Assembly: GCA_017885385.1 (NCBI GenBank)
Contig: JAFNGF010000323.1
Span: 1-6,407, forward strand
DNA length: 6,407 bases
Direction of reading: 5' to 3'
DNA from: Planctomycetota bacterium
GTDB taxonomy: Bacteria > Planctomycetota > Phycisphaerae > Sedimentisphaerales > Anaerobacaceae
Under the pieces are notes generated by a model. It worked only from the letters and a program-made list of their open reading frames with translations, had not been told where the DNA came from and did no database searches. Shown here piece after piece: positions 5,335-6,407 of this stretch. Numbering within the stretch: position 1 is the first letter of the stretch; every line of letters starts with the position of its first letter. A program made the translations under genes and the position numbers.

Positions 5335-5901
5335 TTGCGCGTGGTGGAATCCAAAGGACAAAATAGTGACGCCCGGCCAAGTTTGGCTCGGGCTTTTCTG
5401 AGATGCCGGTCTCTTGCACTACCGGATTTGACGGCACAAGTGACTTTCTGGCCCCTAATGGCAGCGGGTCTGGCGCTCGACTTGTGGAGCAAGAGCATCG
5501 TGTTCAGATGGCTGACGCAGAAGCCCGGCAATAGCGTTTCCATAATAGACGGTTTTTTGCGGCTGGTCCTTGCGCTGAACGACGGCGGCGCTTTTGGCAT
5601 ATTCTCGGGCAGGCCATATTTATTAGCAGCAGTTTCAGCTGTCGCACTGATAGTGATCGCCGGCGTTTTCTTTCTCAGTGCGGGTCAGCATAGACTGGTT
5701 CACGTTGCTCTGGCGCTGTTTGCTGCCGGTGTTTGCGGCAATCTCTGGGATAGGGTGTTTAACCACGGTCATGTGCGCGACTTCATTGATGTGTACTACC
5801 GCGACTATCATTGGCCCGCCTTCAACGCGGCGGACACTATGCTTTGCATCGGCGTTGGGCTGCTGATTATATCGAGCCTTCGCGTCACCAAGCGGGCTTG
5901 A
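5335..5901 (+). CDS. lspA: lipoprotein signal peptidase (signal peptidase II)
   Basis: This inner-membrane aspartyl protease removes the signal peptide from prolipoproteins after their Cys has been lipidated. Residue numbers below refer to the longest reading, 188 residues. Four membrane spans lie near 38-58, 92-113, 120-138 and 168-183. Family motifs present: ALDLWSK (47-53), LNDGGAFG (81-88, where most members read NxGAAF), GNLWDR (135-140), VRDFIDV with catalytic Asp149, and FNAADT with catalytic Asp167. The start is unsure: TTG 5335 gives about 35 extra polar, Arg-rich residues ahead of span one. GTG 5341, GTG 5344, TTG 5383 and ATG 5458 are alternatives, and none has a convincing ribosome binding site. 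ATG 5458 would cut into span one. A consensus promoter lies 200 bp upstream beyond a MITE-like insertion. The gene converges with the DUF151 gene, with a 20-bp gap and no visible terminator. Confidence 0.93.
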   Translation: MRVVESKGQNSDARPSLARAFLRCRSLALPDLTAQVTFWPLMAAGLALDLWSKSIVFRWLTQKPGNSVSIIDGFLRLVLALNDGGAFGIFSGRPYLLAAVSAVALIVIAGVFFLSAGQHRLVHVALALFAAGVCGNLWDRVFNHGHVRDFIDVYYRDYHWPAFNAADTMLCIGVGLLIISSLRVTKRA

Positions 5902-5921
5902 CGGTCTTTGCGCCCTCATTT

Positions 5922-6317
5922 CTACTGCGAGGTCTGTTCGAGCACGTGCTGGGCAACGTAAATAGGAACGTTTGACCCAGCTCCCAGGGCAATGGCATCG
6001 GAGGGGCGGGAGTCAATTGTGATCGTTCGGCCGTTCAAAGTCAGATGTATCTGGGCATAGAAGGTATGATTGCGCAGGTCATTTATGACTATCTTTTCTA
6101 TCTTAGCGCCGAGATTTTCGATTACGCAGTCCAGCAGATCGTGTGTCATGGGCCGGGGCGGCTTGATGCCCTTTAACCGGCGGTCGATGGCGAAAATCTC
6201 AACTATGCCAATGACAATAGGGAAGCCGCGCTCACCTTGCCGCTCCTTCAAAACAATTATTTGTTGGTCCGATGTCTCGTTGATAATTATGCGTGATAGT
6301 TCGACTTCTACGTCCAT
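5922..6317 (-). CDS. bifunctional nuclease (BFN/DUF151) family protein
   Basis: The 131-residue product is a single DUF151 domain. It carries the family landmarks LRNHTFYAQIHL (101-112 region), IDSRPSDAIALG (116-132 region of usual alignments, near the C-terminal third) and PIYVAQHVLEQ close to the end. Members with this domain have been reported as bifunctional RNase/DNase in plants, while most bacterial members, including this one, are uncharacterised; nuclease activity here is inference. There is no membrane span or signal peptide, so it should be cytoplasmic. ATG 6317 is preceded by AGGGTG about 8 nt upstream. The frame is complete and ends in TAG, 20 bp from the convergent lspA stop. No clear promoter is seen in the 90 bases upstream, which include a repeat hairpin; the promoter may lie beyond the window. 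Confidence 0.93.
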   Translation of the reverse strand: MDVEVELSRIIINETSDQQIIVLKERQGERGFPIVIGIVEIFAIDRRLKGIKPPRPMTHDLLDCVIENLGAKIEKIVINDLRNHTFYAQIHLTLNGRTITIDSRPSDAIALGAGSNVPIYVAQHVLEQTSQ

Positions 6318-6352
6318 TTTGGTTCACCCTAATTTTTGCCACAGACGCCGTC

Positions 6353-6393
6353 CCTTCGACAGGCTCAGGGCAGGCTCTGAGGGCAGTCGAAGG
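6353..6393. repeat. dispersed-type hairpin upstream of the DUF151 gene
   Basis: Outer arms CCTTCGAC/GTCGAAGG (8 bp) and inner arms CTCAG/CTGAG (5 bp) form a two-part stem with an asymmetric internal loop (3 and 4 nt) and an 8-nt apical loop. The CCTTCGACAGGCTCAGG wording is one I associate with palindromes scattered through intergenic regions of many environmental bacterial genomes. That association is recall only. Confidence 0.65.
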
Positions 6394-6407
6394 AGAGCAC
6401 GCCGCTC

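Noticed and set aside
5165..5600. Minus-strand open frames across the lspA leader and 5' end
   Set aside because: They run through the inverted repeats and antisense to lspA, with no family resemblance and no ribosome binding site.

Overview
The window looks like bacterial chromosome of moderate GC (about 47-50% in the few housekeeping stretches I counted by hand). It carries mutL, gpmI, lspA and a DUF151/BFN gene. The wording of several motifs (PHTTSKI in MutL, RPVVLIIRDGWG in the phosphoglycerate mutase) reminds me of Planctomycetota, perhaps Phycisphaerae. That placement is from memory and is an inference only.

Layout. From 1 to 1270 (minus strand) lies the N-terminal two thirds of mutL, cut by the window edge. 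From 1271 to 1485 is an intergenic region with a dispersed-repeat-like hairpin. From 1486 to 3162 (minus strand) is a more AT-rich accessory block (27-47% GC in sampled lines). In order of transcription it holds a four-helix membrane protein (DUF6804-like), an unrecognised 181-residue soluble protein, a possible 44-codon small ORF, and a HEPN-like protein with an R-x4-H motif. From 3280 to 3340 are two hairpins, the second followed by a T-tract, which end the gpmI transcript. From 3357 to 4931 (minus strand) is a complete cofactor-independent phosphoglycerate mutase with a clear sigma70-type promoter and a 5'-terminal stem-loop.

From 5097 to 5334 is the leader of the divergent lspA gene. It has a consensus promoter (TTGACA, 16 bp, TATAAT), a hairpin at the expected transcript start, and a 117-bp MITE-like element with 16-bp perfect terminal inverted repeats flanked by exact 7-bp direct repeats (GATATTA). 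lspA (5335-5901, plus strand) converges on the DUF151/BFN gene (5922-6317, minus strand). A second dispersed-type hairpin lies at 6353-6393.

The four conserved genes serve unrelated functions: mismatch repair, glycolysis, lipoprotein maturation, and a putative nuclease. Nothing suggests one pathway. The parts most worth a second look are the MITE-like insertion in the lspA leader and the accessory block with the HEPN-like protein. I see no tRNA, rRNA, CRISPR array or transposase gene.
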